Shown piece after piece: positions 17,635-26,754 of a stretch of 64,000 nucleotides of DNA. Origin of the DNA: an uncultured Eubacteriales bacterium (lineage in GTDB: Bacteria > Bacillota > Clostridia > Oscillospirales > UBA644); assembly GCA_934438175.1 (NCBI GenBank), contig CAKSBH010000009.1, positions 16,888 to 80,887 of the forward strand, given 5' to 3'. Made by a program: the position numbers and the translations under genes. A model generated the notes under the pieces. That model did not search any database, was not told the DNA's origin, and saw only the letters and a program-made list of their open reading frames with translations. Positions within the stretch are counted from its first letter, which is position 1. The number at the start of each line of letters is the position of its first letter.

Positions 17635-18879
17635 ATGAAAGATACCGTTCTTCGCTATGCGGAAAAAGCGGAAAAAGTTTTGCAGGATCGTTTTGCCGAA
17701 ATCGACCGGATCAGTCAGTTCAACACGGCAAAGGTCCTGGATGCCTTCCAACGTCAGCGGGTAACCGATGCCACGCTCTGCGGTTCGACCGGATACGGCT
17801 ATAATGACCGTGCGCGGGAAGCGCTGGAAGCAGTATACGCCGAGGTGTTCGGCGGCGAGGATGCGTTGGTACGCCACACGTTCGTCAACGGCACACACAC
17901 CATCGCAACAGCATTTGCCGCGATCCTGCGCCCGGGAGACACCATGCTCTCCGTCACGGGTGCACCTTACGATACACTTCTGGAAAGCATCGGCGTCTGC
18001 GGAGAAAAGAGCCGCGGCTCTCTGGCGGACTACAACATCCGTTACCGGCAAGTGGAACTTCTTCCGGACGGAACGTTTGATTTTCCCGCCATCCGAAACA
18101 TTCTCCGTACAGACCCGACAATCCGCGTAATCTTTCTTCAGCGTTCCCGCGGCTATACCCAGCGAAAAGCCCTGACGCTGACCCAGATCGATGAACTTTG
18201 CCGTGAAATCCGCAAGGATTCTGACGCCGTCATTCTAGCAGATAACTGCTATGGGGAATTTGTCTGCAGAGAAGAGCCCCTCGCCCACGGCGTGGATCTG
18301 ATTGCCGGTTCACTCATCAAAAATCCGGGGGGCGGACTGGCACAGACCGGCGGTTATATCGCAGGGCGAAAAGATCTGATTGAACTTTGCGCAAACCGCC
18401 TGACAACGGTCGGAATCGGCAAGGAATGCGGAGCAACACTGGATCAGCCGAGAAGAATGTTCCAGGGATTTTTCATGGCACCGCACACCGTTGCACAGGC
18501 AATGAAAACTGCCTATTTTGCCGCCCAGATGCTGCAATATGCCGGTTTTGAACCGGACCCGCTTCCGACGGAAGCCCGCGAAGACATCATCGGAACCGTC
18601 GTGTTCCGAAACCCTGAAAAACTGCTTGCTTTCATGCGGGGAATCCAAAATGCTTCGCCGGTGGACAGCTTCGTCACGCCGGAACCCTGCGTAACGCCCG
18701 GCTATCAGGATGCCGTGGTCATGGCAGCCGGCACGTTTGTACAGGGAGCTTCCATCGAACTTTCCGCCGATGCGCCCATGAGAGAACCTTACCGCGCCTA
18801 TTTCCAGGGAGGGCTGACGTATGAGGCAGGAAAGCTCGCCATTATGCGTACGGTAGAAGGTCTTCTCCATGAAGAATAA
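17635..18879 (+). CDS. YnbB-like PLP-dependent enzyme (aluminium resistance / methionine gamma-lyase family)
   Basis: 414 residues of fold-type I PLP enzyme. GSTGYGYNDRAREALE near the N-terminus, RHTFVNGTHTIATAFAA around residue 85, and SLIKNPGGGLAQTGGY around the expected PLP lysine (Lys229) match the YnbB family, often annotated as aluminium resistance protein or cystathionine beta-lyase-like. The real substrate of this family is not established. The frame is open to 17548, but the ATG at 17635 has an AGGTGA ribosome site and lies after the promoter. The end overlaps the ATP-grasp gene by 11 bp, indicating coupled expression. Confidence 0.88.
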   Translation: MKDTVLRYAEKAEKVLQDRFAEIDRISQFNTAKVLDAFQRQRVTDATLCGSTGYGYNDRAREALEAVYAEVFGGEDALVRHTFVNGTHTIATAFAAILRPGDTMLSVTGAPYDTLLESIGVCGEKSRGSLADYNIRYRQVELLPDGTFDFPAIRNILRTDPTIRVIFLQRSRGYTQRKALTLTQIDELCREIRKDSDAVILADNCYGEFVCREEPLAHGVDLIAGSLIKNPGGGLAQTGGYIAGRKDLIELCANRLTTVGIGKECGATLDQPRRMFQGFFMAPHTVAQAMKTAYFAAQMLQYAGFEPDPLPTEAREDIIGTVVFRNPEKLLAFMRGIQNASPVDSFVTPEPCVTPGYQDAVVMAAGTFVQGASIELSADAPMREPYRAYFQGGLTYEAGKLAIMRTVEGLLHEE

Positions 18880-19738
18880 AATTGTTCTTGTACGGAACTT
18901 TTCCTACGACGGTTTTTTAAAACAGGCCGAGGCACTGCGCCGGCATCTGACAGAACTCGGAGCCGACGCCGAGATTGCCGACAATCTTGACCTTTCTCTT
19001 CGAAAAGACGAGGAACTCCGGTTTGACAAAGCCGTGTTTCTGGACAAGGACATTCCGCTCGGTCTGCGAATGGAACGGCTGGGAATCCGGCTCTACAACA
19101 GCATTCATGCCATTGAGCGGTGCGACGACAAACGCCGCCTGCCCGCGCTGCTCGGAACAAGTGTAAAAATGCCGGAAACGCTGGTATTTCCTCTTTCGTT
19201 TTCCGAGGGCGATGCTTCCGATTGTTTTGTAAAAAAAATCGGAGCCCTGCTCGGTTATCCGGTTGTTGCCAAGGAAGCGTACGGATCGCTGGGCAACCAG
19301 GTCATTCTTCTGCAAAACGAAAAAGAAGTCCGGAGTTATCAGAAAGCGCACCGGGTCGTCCCGCATTTGTATCAAAAATATATTGCAGAAAGTTCCGGAC
19401 GCGATATGCGCCTTTATGTTGTCGGCGGCAGAACCGTTGCTGCCATGATCCGGAAAAACCGGACGGATTTCCGCGCCAACCTGGCGCAGGGAGGAACTGC
19501 AATGCCGTTCACCCCGTCCGCCGCACTGCAAGAAACAGCCGCAGAGGTCTGTCTGCGGCTTGGACTTGATTTTGCGGGAGTTGATTTTTTGTTTTCCGAC
19601 GAGGGAGAACCATACCTCTGTGAAGTCAATTCCAACGCGTTTTTCACGGGAATCTCCGCCTGTACCGGCGTAGGCGTCGCCAGAGAGATTTCTCTTTACA
19701 TCCTTCGTGACGCATCCCCATCCGGAAAATCGTTCTGA
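18869..19738 (+). CDS. RimK-like ATP-grasp ligase
   Basis: 289 residues with an ATP-grasp fold. The N-terminal part (~1-90) is a preATP-grasp domain. The nucleotide-binding part contains GYPVVAKEAYGSLGNQVIL, then RDMRLYVVGGRTVAAM and the metal-binding DFLFSDEGEPYLCEVNSN. RimK relatives join amino acids to proteins or small molecules (glutamate tails, cofactors, peptides). The acceptor cannot be read from sequence. Translational overlap with the PLP enzyme suggests that both act on one amino-acid-derived product. Confidence 0.85.
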   Translation: MKNKIVLVRNFSYDGFLKQAEALRRHLTELGADAEIADNLDLSLRKDEELRFDKAVFLDKDIPLGLRMERLGIRLYNSIHAIERCDDKRRLPALLGTSVKMPETLVFPLSFSEGDASDCFVKKIGALLGYPVVAKEAYGSLGNQVILLQNEKEVRSYQKAHRVVPHLYQKYIAESSGRDMRLYVVGGRTVAAMIRKNRTDFRANLAQGGTAMPFTPSAALQETAAEVCLRLGLDFAGVDFLFSDEGEPYLCEVNSNAFFTGISACTGVGVAREISLYILRDASPSGKSF

Positions 19739-19914
19739 AAAACACCCGGCTCTCCTGTGCGGTTGGCGCAGGAGAGTTTTTTTTTACGACAACGTCCGGA
19801 CTCCAGGCACATCTCCGTCCCATCGCGGAAGCATTTGAACGCAACATTGCATCCGGTTTCCGAACAATACCGTTTTTCCAATTTGAAATCATCGAAATCG
19901 TATGCCATATCCAT
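19696..19914 (-). CDS. Possible small Cys-rich protein
   Basis: A 72-codon frame starting MDMAYDFDDFKLEKRYCSE with an AAGGTGA ribosome-type site just before the ATG (a second ATG is at 19908). It holds six cysteines, including CSETGC and KCFRDGTEMC, spaced as if for metal binding. Against it: the 3' part runs through the terminator of the opposing ATP-grasp gene and overlaps that gene by 43 bp, so the true end may be earlier or the frame may be chance. No family recognised. Confidence 0.4.
   Translation of the reverse strand: MDMAYDFDDFKLEKRYCSETGCNVAFKCFRDGTEMCLESGRCRKKKLSCANRTGEPGVFQNDFPDGDASRRM
19750..19785 (+). terminator. Terminator of the ATP-grasp gene
   Basis: Stem CTCTCCTG/CAGGAGAG (19750-19757 with 19769-19776) with an 11-nt loop containing a possible 2-bp extension, then nine T residues. 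Confidence 0.88.
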
Positions 19915-19982
19915 TCACCTTCTTTCTTTTGTCATGCTTAGTATGGAAAAAAAAGAGCGGGTTCATACCGAAGAGCAAAGAA

Positions 19983-20010
19983 AAAGAGCGTTCCCGAAGG
20001 AACGCTCTTT
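19983..20010. terminator. pckA terminator
   Basis: A 12-bp perfect stem (19983-19994 with 19999-20010) with a CGAA/TTCG tetraloop directly downstream of pckA. The A-rich left flank gives the T-rich tail for the minus-strand transcript. Confidence 0.85.
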
Positions 20011-20022
20011 GATTGTTTTGTT

Positions 20023-21810
20023 TTACTTGCCCAAACGCTTCTCAAAAGCATCCAGTTCATCGTAAAGTTTCTGAGGCATCCGGTCGCCGATCTTCTCGTA
20101 GAACGCGCGGACAGAGGCCGTATCCTCAAGCCACAAGTCGTTGTCCACGGACAGCAGATTCTTGATGACATTGCGGGTAATTCCCTTGTCTTCCAGCCCC
20201 TCGATGTTGATATCTTCCGGTTTCGGCATATAGCCGATGGGAGTGGTAACCGCATCCACTTTGTTGTCGCAGCGGTCAAGCATCCACATCAGAACACGCA
20301 GGTTGTCGCCGAAGCCCGGCCAGATAAAGTGTCCGTCAGCATCGGTACGGAACCAGTTGACATTGAAGATCTTCGGAGGATGCGGAATCTTTGTTCCCAT
20401 ATCCAGCCAATGTGCGAAATAATCGCCCATATTGTAGCCGCAGAACGGAAGCATTGCCATCGGATCACGGCGTACAACACCAACCGCACCGGCAGCGGCA
20501 GCCGTCGTTTCGGATGCCATCGCAGACCCGACATACACACCATGGTTCCAGTCAAAGGACTGATACACCAGAGGAGCCGTTTTGGCGCGTCTTCCGCCAA
20601 AGATGATTGCATCAATCGGAACGCCCGTCATGGAATCAAATTCCTTGGACACGCAAGGGCAGTTCTTGGCAACTGCCGTGAAACGGGAATTCGGATGCGC
20701 GGCATACGTGGATTTATCGCTCTTGACAAACATGGACGGATTCCACGGCTCGCCTCTCCAGTTGAGAGCGTGCTTCGGCGGCTCATCGTTCAGACCTTCC
20801 CACCAAACGGTGTTGTTGTCCAGATCCAGACAGACATTGGTGAAGATGGCGCCCTCTTTCGTTGCAGCCAGAGCGTTCGGATTGGATTTTTCATTGGTGC
20901 CGGGAGCAACGCCGAAGAAGCCGTTCTCCGGGTTTGCCGCCCACAATCTGCCGTCTTTGCCGATTCTCAGCCAGGCGATGTCATCGCCCACGCACCAAAC
21001 CTTATAGCCCTTCTTCCGGTAAATCTCAGGCGGAATGAGCATGGCAAGGTTGGTCTTTCCGCAAGCAGACGGGAAAGCAGCGCAGACATAACGGACTTTT
21101 CCTTCCGGATTCTCAATTCCGAGAATCAGCATATGCTCGGCAAGCCAGCCCTCGTTTCTCGCCAGATACGAAGCAATACGCAGTGCAAAGCACTTCTTGC
21201 CCAGCAGCACATTTCCGCCGTAGCCGGAGTTGACCGACATGATGGTGTTGTCTTCCGGGAACTGAACGATATAACGATTCTCTTCATCCAGATCCTTCTT
21301 GGCATGAAGTCCTTTGATAAACTCCGAGCAGTGCTCCATAGCATCCATCGCCGGTTTGCCGGCACGGGTCATGATAAGCATGTTCAGAACCACATAGATG
21401 GAGTCGGTCAGTTCAATGCCGTATTTGGCAAAATCCGAGCCGATAACACCCATGGAATACGGAATGATATACATCGTTCTGCCGATGTAGGAACCGTCAT
21501 ACAATTTATACAGTTTGGCGTACATCTCTTTCGGATCCATCCAGTTGTTGGTGGCTCCGGCATCCTCTTTCTTTCTGGAGCAGATAAACGTACGGTTTTC
21601 CACACGGGCAACATCGTTGACCGCCGTACGGTGCAGATAACAATTCGGCAGTTTTTCCTGGTTCAATTTGTGCAGTTCCCCCGTCGAACATGCCTCGGCG
21701 CGAAGCGCATCGATCTGCTCCTGTGAGCCGTCAATCCACACAACCTTATCCGGCTTGACAAGAGCTTTCATCTCCTCAATCCAGGAGAGAATTTTCTCGT
21801 TTTGAATCAT
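20023..21810 (-). CDS. pckA: Phosphoenolpyruvate carboxykinase (GTP)
   Basis: 595 residues. Interconverts oxaloacetate and PEP using GTP. The kinase loop FPSACGKTNLAML and the segments FGGRRAKTAPLVYQSFDW and WIDGSQEQIDAL place it in the GTP-dependent family, which is unrelated in most of its length to the ATP-dependent enzyme found in many Firmicutes. In anaerobes it can run toward oxaloacetate, capturing energy from PEP. The ATG at 21810 has a GAGGAGG ribosome site. It is a single-gene unit with its own promoter and terminator. Confidence 0.96.
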   Translation of the reverse strand: MIQNEKILSWIEEMKALVKPDKVVWIDGSQEQIDALRAEACSTGELHKLNQEKLPNCYLHRTAVNDVARVENRTFICSRKKEDAGATNNWMDPKEMYAKLYKLYDGSYIGRTMYIIPYSMGVIGSDFAKYGIELTDSIYVVLNMLIMTRAGKPAMDAMEHCSEFIKGLHAKKDLDEENRYIVQFPEDNTIMSVNSGYGGNVLLGKKCFALRIASYLARNEGWLAEHMLILGIENPEGKVRYVCAAFPSACGKTNLAMLIPPEIYRKKGYKVWCVGDDIAWLRIGKDGRLWAANPENGFFGVAPGTNEKSNPNALAATKEGAIFTNVCLDLDNNTVWWEGLNDEPPKHALNWRGEPWNPSMFVKSDKSTYAAHPNSRFTAVAKNCPCVSKEFDSMTGVPIDAIIFGGRRAKTAPLVYQSFDWNHGVYVGSAMASETTAAAAGAVGVVRRDPMAMLPFCGYNMGDYFAHWLDMGTKIPHPPKIFNVNWFRTDADGHFIWPGFGDNLRVLMWMLDRCDNKVDAVTTPIGYMPKPEDINIEGLEDKGITRNVIKNLLSVDNDLWLEDTASVRAFYEKIGDRMPQKLYDELDAFEKRLGK

Positions 21811-21852
21811 AATATAACCTCCTCATAGCAAATGACTTCTTACACCGCATAC

Positions 21853-21881
21853 AGTATACCATTCTTTTCCCGAAATTTCAA
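21853..21881 (-). promoter_or_regulatory. pckA promoter
   Basis: Minus strand: TTGAAA (21881-21876), 17-bp spacer, TATACT (21858-21853), about 43 bp before the pckA ATG. Confidence 0.75.
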
Positions 21882-21921
21882 GAGGAGTTTGCGTTTTTTG
21901 CGTTACGATTTTCAGAAAAAT

Positions 21922-21955
21922 AAACGGGGCAAAGTCCGAAAACTTTGCCCCGTTT
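21922..21955. terminator. Terminator of the liv operon
   Basis: A 14-bp stem (21922-21935 with 21942-21955) with a 6-nt loop, 30 bp after the livF stop. T-rich flanks occur on both strands; livF is the only gene running into it. Confidence 0.88.
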
Positions 21956-21985
21956 TCTTTTTTTTCAACAAACCGGATATGTTTC

Positions 21986-22687
21986 TCAGCCGCCGAGATA
22001 TGCCATCTTAACGCGGGGATCGTTCAGCAGTTCCCCGGCATCCCCGTTCATGGAAATGTTTCCGGTCTCCAAAACATAAGCGCGGTCGGCAATCTGCAAT
22101 GCCATCCGGGCATTCTGCTCCACCAGAAGAATGGTCGTTCCGTTCTCATGCAGTTCCCGGATAATAGAAAAAATCTGTTCCACCAGAATCGGGGCAAGCC
22201 CCATAGACGGCTCATCCAGCATCAGAAGCCGGGGCTTACTCATCAGTGCACGCCCCATGGCAAGCATCTGCTGTTCCCCGCCGGACAAGGTGCCGGCAAC
22301 CTGATTTTTGCGGTGCTTCAGCCGGGGAAAACGGGCATATACATCGGCAAGCCCTTCTTTGATATAAGAGCTGTGCGTATAAGCGCCCATTTCCAGGTTT
22401 TCCTGCACCGTCATCTGCAAAAAGCAACGCCGCCCCTCCGGAACATGCGCAAGCCCGCGGGAAACCAGTTTGTATTCCGGCAGGTGGCTGATATCTTCAC
22501 CGTCAAATTCAATCTTGCCCGTACGGGAACGAAGCATTCCGGAAACGGTTTTGAGAATGGTGCTTTTTCCGGCTCCGTTCGCACCGATCAGCGTTACAAT
22601 CTCTCCTTCATTTACATGGAAGCCAACATCCTTAATGGCATGAATGGCGCCGTAATACACATTGAGATTTTCCACATTCAGCATCAT
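21986..22687 (-). CDS. livF: LivF, branched-chain amino acid ABC transporter ATPase
   Basis: 233 residues. Walker A GANGAGKST, signature LSGGEQQM, Walker B LLMLDEPSMGL, and the LivF-type N-terminus LNVENLNVYYGAIHAIKDV. It energises uptake of leucine, isoleucine and valine (possibly other hydrophobic amino acids or amides) with LivG. It is the last gene of the five-gene livJHMGF operon, starting 4 bp after livG. Confidence 0.95.
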   Translation of the reverse strand: MMLNVENLNVYYGAIHAIKDVGFHVNEGEIVTLIGANGAGKSTILKTVSGMLRSRTGKIEFDGEDISHLPEYKLVSRGLAHVPEGRRCFLQMTVQENLEMGAYTHSSYIKEGLADVYARFPRLKHRKNQVAGTLSGGEQQMLAMGRALMSKPRLLMLDEPSMGLAPILVEQIFSIIRELHENGTTILLVEQNARMALQIADRAYVLETGNISMNGDAGELLNDPRVKMAYLGG

Positions 22688-22691
22688 GGCG

Positions 22692-23546
22692 TCATTCCCC
22701 TTTCTGTTGTCCGAGATATGCTTTGATTACGGCGGGATTCGTCTGAATCTGCTCCGGAGAGCCCTTGGCGATAATTTTGCCGTGATCCAGCACACAGATT
22801 CCCTCACAGATGCTCATAACCAGCTTCATATCATGCTCAATCAGCATAACGGCAATCTGGAAGGTGTCACGGATCCGGCGGATATTGGTCATCAGTTCTG
22901 CCGTCTCAGACGGATTCATGCCCGCAGCCGGCTCATCCAGCAACAGAATCTTGGGATTCGTTGCCAGAGCACGCACAATCTCCAGCCGGCGCTGGGCACC
23001 GTACGGAAGACTGCCCGCCTGTGCCGAGGCAAAATCTGCCATGTGAAAAAAATCCAGCAACTGAAGCGCACGGGTATCCGCCAAGCGCTCCTGTTTGCCG
23101 TATCCGAACAAATGCGTAAACGCCTCCAGCAGATTTTCATGAATGGTGTTGTGCAGGCCGACCTTGACGTTGTCCAGCACGCTCATGTGCGAAAACAGAC
23201 GGATGTTCTGAAAGGTTCGCGCAACACCGAGACGGTTCACCTGCGCCGTACTCAGCCCCGCAGTACTCTGTCCGTCCAGAAGAATGTTGCCGCGGGTGGG
23301 CTGATATACATTGGTCAACAGATTGAAAACCGTGGTTTTCCCTGCGCCGTTCGGTCCGATCAGCCCGGCGATCTCGGTTTTTCCGACAATCAGAGAAAAG
23401 TCACTGACAGCGGAAAGTCCGCCGAAGTCAATGCCGAGATGGAAGGCCTCCAGCGCGGGCGTTTTTCCGAGATCCCGTTCCGGAATGACAGCGCCGGAAG
23501 GATAATCCACCAATCTTGCATCGTCGATTCGGTAAGAATTGTTCAT
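22692..23546 (-). CDS. livG: LivG, branched-chain amino acid ABC transporter ATPase
   Basis: 284 residues from the ATG at 23546, which overlaps the livM stop (ATGA) and has a GGGGGAT ribosome site; the frame is open further upstream inside livM. Walker A GPNGAGKTT, signature region LPYGAQRRLEI, Walker B ILLLDEPAAGM, and the LivG-type C-terminal GKIIAKGSPEQIQTNPAVIKAYLG. About 30 residues precede the usual LivG start, so an inner start is possible. Confidence 0.94.
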   Translation of the reverse strand: MNNSYRIDDARLVDYPSGAVIPERDLGKTPALEAFHLGIDFGGLSAVSDFSLIVGKTEIAGLIGPNGAGKTTVFNLLTNVYQPTRGNILLDGQSTAGLSTAQVNRLGVARTFQNIRLFSHMSVLDNVKVGLHNTIHENLLEAFTHLFGYGKQERLADTRALQLLDFFHMADFASAQAGSLPYGAQRRLEIVRALATNPKILLLDEPAAGMNPSETAELMTNIRRIRDTFQIAVMLIEHDMKLVMSICEGICVLDHGKIIAKGSPEQIQTNPAVIKAYLGQQKGE

Positions 23547-24553
23547 ACGGCATCCCCCTTTCCGGCTTTCTTCCGTCGGAAGGCGGCTTTCACCTTTCCG
23601 CCCAAAGATTCTTTCCATTCTCGGAACGCTTTGTTTTCGTTGGTCAGCATGATCACAATCAGAAGAATGGAATATGCCAGCATCCGATAGTCGCTGAAAT
23701 CACGCAGAATTTCAGGCAAAGCACGAAGGATAACAGCGGCAATCACCGAGCCCCGGATGCTTCCCATTCCGCCGAGAACCACAATGACCAGAATCTCGAT
23801 GGACATGTTGTAGTCAAAGGTCACCGATTTGATGTTGGCAAGATTATGACCGTACAAAACGCCTGCCATGCCGGCGAAGAAAGCGGCAGCAACAAAAACC
23901 AGCAGCTTATACGACGTCACATGAATGCCCGAAGATTCTGCGGCGATCCGATTGTCCCGAATTGCCATAACGGCGCGTCCGTGCTTGGAATTGCGGAAGT
24001 TCAGCATCACCCACACGGTGAGAACGACCAGAACAATGGCATACGGAAACAGCGTTTTGGTGTTTTGCAGAATGGGTTGTGTATTCAGACCGAGCGCACC
24101 GCCCGTAATGTTCAGATTGTTGATGATATTCTTGATAATCTCTCCGCAGGCAAGCGTCACAATGGCAAGATAGTCCCCCTTCAGACGCAACGCCGGCAAG
24201 CCCACAAGAAGACCGACCAGGGCGGCAAACAAACCGCCGATCACCATACAGAGCGGAAGCCGGACCGCAAGAGGCAAAACATCTTTCCAGGCGATCGAGA
24301 CCAAGCAGCCGGAGAAAAGTCCCACCGACATAAATCCGGCATGCCCCAGCGAAAGTTCACCGAGAAGTCCGACCACAAGGTTGAGCGAAACCGCAAGAAC
24401 AATATAACAGGAAATGGAAATCAGCATATTGGAGACCTGACGGGTGGTCATGCCTCCGTACAGCAGAAAGGACATCACCCCGTACAGAAGCAGAACGCCA
24501 AGCACGGTGAGAAAATCCGGAGAAAAGATCTTTTTGAGTTGTTTGTTCTTCAT
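23543..24553 (-). CDS. livM: LivM, branched-chain amino acid ABC transporter permease
   Basis: 336-residue polytopic membrane protein with the LivM motif LGHAGFMSVGLFSG and the cytoplasmic coupling segment RNSKHGRAVMAIRDNRIAAESSG. GGMGSIRGSVIAAVIL follows near the C-terminus. It pairs with LivH to form the membrane channel. It starts 4 bp downstream of livH and overlaps livG by 4 bp. Confidence 0.94.
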   Translation of the reverse strand: MKNKQLKKIFSPDFLTVLGVLLLYGVMSFLLYGGMTTRQVSNMLISISCYIVLAVSLNLVVGLLGELSLGHAGFMSVGLFSGCLVSIAWKDVLPLAVRLPLCMVIGGLFAALVGLLVGLPALRLKGDYLAIVTLACGEIIKNIINNLNITGGALGLNTQPILQNTKTLFPYAIVLVVLTVWVMLNFRNSKHGRAVMAIRDNRIAAESSGIHVTSYKLLVFVAAAFFAGMAGVLYGHNLANIKSVTFDYNMSIEILVIVVLGGMGSIRGSVIAAVILRALPEILRDFSDYRMLAYSILLIVIMLTNENKAFREWKESLGGKVKAAFRRKKAGKGDAV

Positions 24554-24556
24554 ACG

Positions 24557-25435
24557 TTACACCTTCTCCCGGATCTGTTTTCCCAGCAATCCGGTCGGCT
24601 TGACGACCAGAACCAGAACAAGAACCCCAAATACAATGGCGTCCGACCACAGCGTGGAAATGTATACCTTAGCAAACTGCTCAATCAGGCCAAGCAGGAT
24701 CCCACCCAACATGGCACCCGGAATGGAGCCAATCCCGCCGAATACGGCCGCGGTAAACGCTTTGATACCCGGCATGGAACCGGTGGTAGGACGGATGTAC
24801 ACATACGACGCACCGTAAAAGATACTGGCAACGGCGGCGAGAGCCGAACCGATTGCAAACGTGATGGTAATGGTTCGGTTGACGCTGATGCCCATCAGCC
24901 CCGCGGCTTCCTTATCCTCGGAAACAGCGCGCATGGCTTTTCCGATTTTTGTTTTATTGATAAACAACGTCAGCGCCACCATAATCACCGCAGTGACCGC
25001 AAGCATCAACAGAGTAACGCCATCCAGAGTAAACTCACCGATCCGGATCTCCGGAAGGTCGATCAGTTTCGGCATGGCTTTTTGTTCGGATTTGAACAAA
25101 AGCAAGGCAATATTCTGCAGAAAATAACTCACACCGATCGCTGTAATCAGCACCGCGAGCGGCGGGGATTGCCGGAGCGGACGGTAGGCAAGAAATTCGA
25201 TGGCAACACCGAGAACCGCACAGACCAGAATGCTGATGACAATGGCAAGAATCGGATGCAACTTCAACTGCATCACTGTAACAATGACGGAATACGCGCC
25301 GACCATAATGATATCACCGTGCGCAAAGTTCAGCATTTTCGCAATGCCGTAAACCATGGTATAGCCCAATGCGATCAGCGCATAAATACTTCCGAGCGTC
25401 AGACCGTTGAGCAGGGCTTGGATCAATTCGGACAT
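24557..25435 (-). CDS. livH: LivH, branched-chain amino acid ABC transporter permease
   Basis: 292-residue polytopic membrane protein. It starts MSELIQALLNGLTLGSIYAL, with GYTMVYGIAKMLNFAHGDI (the LivH signature), GKAMRAVSEDKEAAGLMGI (coupling helix), and FGGIGSIPGAMLGGILLG. It is encoded between the binding protein livJ and livM. Confidence 0.95.
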   Translation of the reverse strand: MSELIQALLNGLTLGSIYALIALGYTMVYGIAKMLNFAHGDIIMVGAYSVIVTVMQLKLHPILAIVISILVCAVLGVAIEFLAYRPLRQSPPLAVLITAIGVSYFLQNIALLLFKSEQKAMPKLIDLPEIRIGEFTLDGVTLLMLAVTAVIMVALTLFINKTKIGKAMRAVSEDKEAAGLMGISVNRTITITFAIGSALAAVASIFYGASYVYIRPTTGSMPGIKAFTAAVFGGIGSIPGAMLGGILLGLIEQFAKVYISTLWSDAIVFGVLVLVLVVKPTGLLGKQIREKV

Positions 25436-25510
25436 ACCAAAAAACTCTCCTTCGATTTTTTACATCGGGCACCGGAGTGCCCGATGTGATTCGGGAATCG
25501 GATTCGGATT

Positions 25511-26680
25511 TTATTTGGTATATTCTACCGTCTTACCATCCTGATACACCATGGCGATTGCAACCTTGGACGGTTCACCGTCGGCGGTCCACGTTGTGGT
25601 GCCGGTCACACCATCCAGCGTAATCTTGGTCATGGCTTCCACGAGACGGGCATTCATGTTATCCATATTGTCCGCCGTCACACCCGCCTGCTTCATCGCA
25701 GCAACCACCGTATAGACAGCATCATAGCCGTCGGCGGCAAACTGATCGGGTGTTACACCGAACTTTGCCTTATATTTGCTTACGAAATTTTTCACGTTTT
25801 CTTTTGCGGAATCGGCATTGAACGGAGTCATCATGATAACGCCGTTTGCCGTTTCCGCTTTATCCAGTTTGGTGAGCAAACCGTCCAATCCATCGCAGCC
25901 GAAGAACTTCATGTTATCCAACTTGCCCTTGGCCTGCGTGAGGAACGTAGCGGCTTCGGCCGCATAAATGGGAAGGAAGACCAGTTCGGCACCGGATGCC
26001 TGGATCTTGCTGATCTGGGCACTGAAGTCCGTCGCCGTAGCGGAGGTAAAACTCTGCACTTCTACGATTTCAATTCCCTTTTTCGCACACTCGGTTTTGA
26101 ACGTATTATAAAGCCCCACACAATAATCGTTATCACTTCCGTAGAATACAGCAACTTTTTTGGCAAGTCCGTACTGGGAGATATAATCGGCGGCAGACGT
26201 TCCCTGTGCCGGATCCGAGAAGCAGACACGGAAGGCATTCGCACTGCCGGAAATTGCGGAAATTGCAGACCCGGACGGGGTCAGAACCAGAATGCCGTCT
26301 TCCTTGGCAGCAGCAACAACCGATGCCGTTTCACTGGAAAGCGTCGCACCGAGAGAAACTTTCATTCCCATGTCAATCAGTTTTCCGTAAGCGGATACGG
26401 CACTGTCGTTGTTGGCAGCGGAATCCTGAAAACTGTACGTCAGACGGAATCCGTTCAAACCATCGGGATTTTTCTCATTCAGTTCATCAATGGCAATCTG
26501 CGCGCCGTTACGCACAGAAATTCCATAGTTGGCATAATCTCCCGTCAGAGGACCGATACCGCCAATCAGAAAATTCTTGGTACCATCGGAATTTTCATCC
26601 TGTGAACAGGAAGAAAAACAGGCAACACAGCCAAGAATCAGGGCAAAAACCATCAACACGGACATAAATTTCTTACGCAT
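25511..26680 (-). CDS. livJ: LivJ-type branched-chain amino acid binding lipoprotein
   Basis: About 389 residues. N-terminal lipoprotein signal (MRKKFMSVLMVFALILGCVACFSSC, lipobox near FSSC), then the type I periplasmic-binding fold: FLIGGIGPLTGDYANYGISV, LGATLSSETASVVAAA and AVFYGSDNDYCVGL. It captures the substrate outside the cell for LivHMGF. ATGs occur at 26686 and 26680; AGGAG lies 3 nt from the first and 9 nt from the second, so the second is preferred. The frame is open up to 26770 through a hairpin, but those codons do not encode a signal peptide. Confidence 0.93.
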   Translation of the reverse strand: MRKKFMSVLMVFALILGCVACFSSCSQDENSDGTKNFLIGGIGPLTGDYANYGISVRNGAQIAIDELNEKNPDGLNGFRLTYSFQDSAANNDSAVSAYGKLIDMGMKVSLGATLSSETASVVAAAKEDGILVLTPSGSAISAISGSANAFRVCFSDPAQGTSAADYISQYGLAKKVAVFYGSDNDYCVGLYNTFKTECAKKGIEIVEVQSFTSATATDFSAQISKIQASGAELVFLPIYAAEAATFLTQAKGKLDNMKFFGCDGLDGLLTKLDKAETANGVIMMTPFNADSAKENVKNFVSKYKAKFGVTPDQFAADGYDAVYTVVAAMKQAGVTADNMDNMNARLVEAMTKITLDGVTGTTTWTADGEPSKVAIAMVYQDGKTVEYTK

Positions 26681-26723
26681 CTTCATATACTCCTTTTCTT
26701 TATGCTTACATCTGTATAAAAAA

Positions 26724-26754
26724 CCGGGGGGTTCTGCACAGCAAAACCACCCGG
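26724..26754 (-). terminator. Hairpin with T tract upstream of livJ (terminator or attenuator)
   Basis: On the minus strand a 14-bp stem with two wobble pairs and a TGT loop is followed by TTTTTTAT, only ~40 nt before the livJ ATG. It ends the small membrane protein transcript, or acts as an attenuator in the liv leader. There is little room for a livJ promoter after it. Confidence 0.7.

Noticed and set aside
20329..21726. A 465-codon plus-strand frame opposite pckA
   Set aside because: Antisense shadow of a conserved enzyme; low-complexity basic translation and no start signals.
23516..25489. A 657-codon plus-strand frame opposite livM and livH
   Set aside because: It lies antisense to two well-recognised permease genes, its translation is rich in His, Asn and Gln with no family resemblance, and no ribosome site or promoter precedes it.
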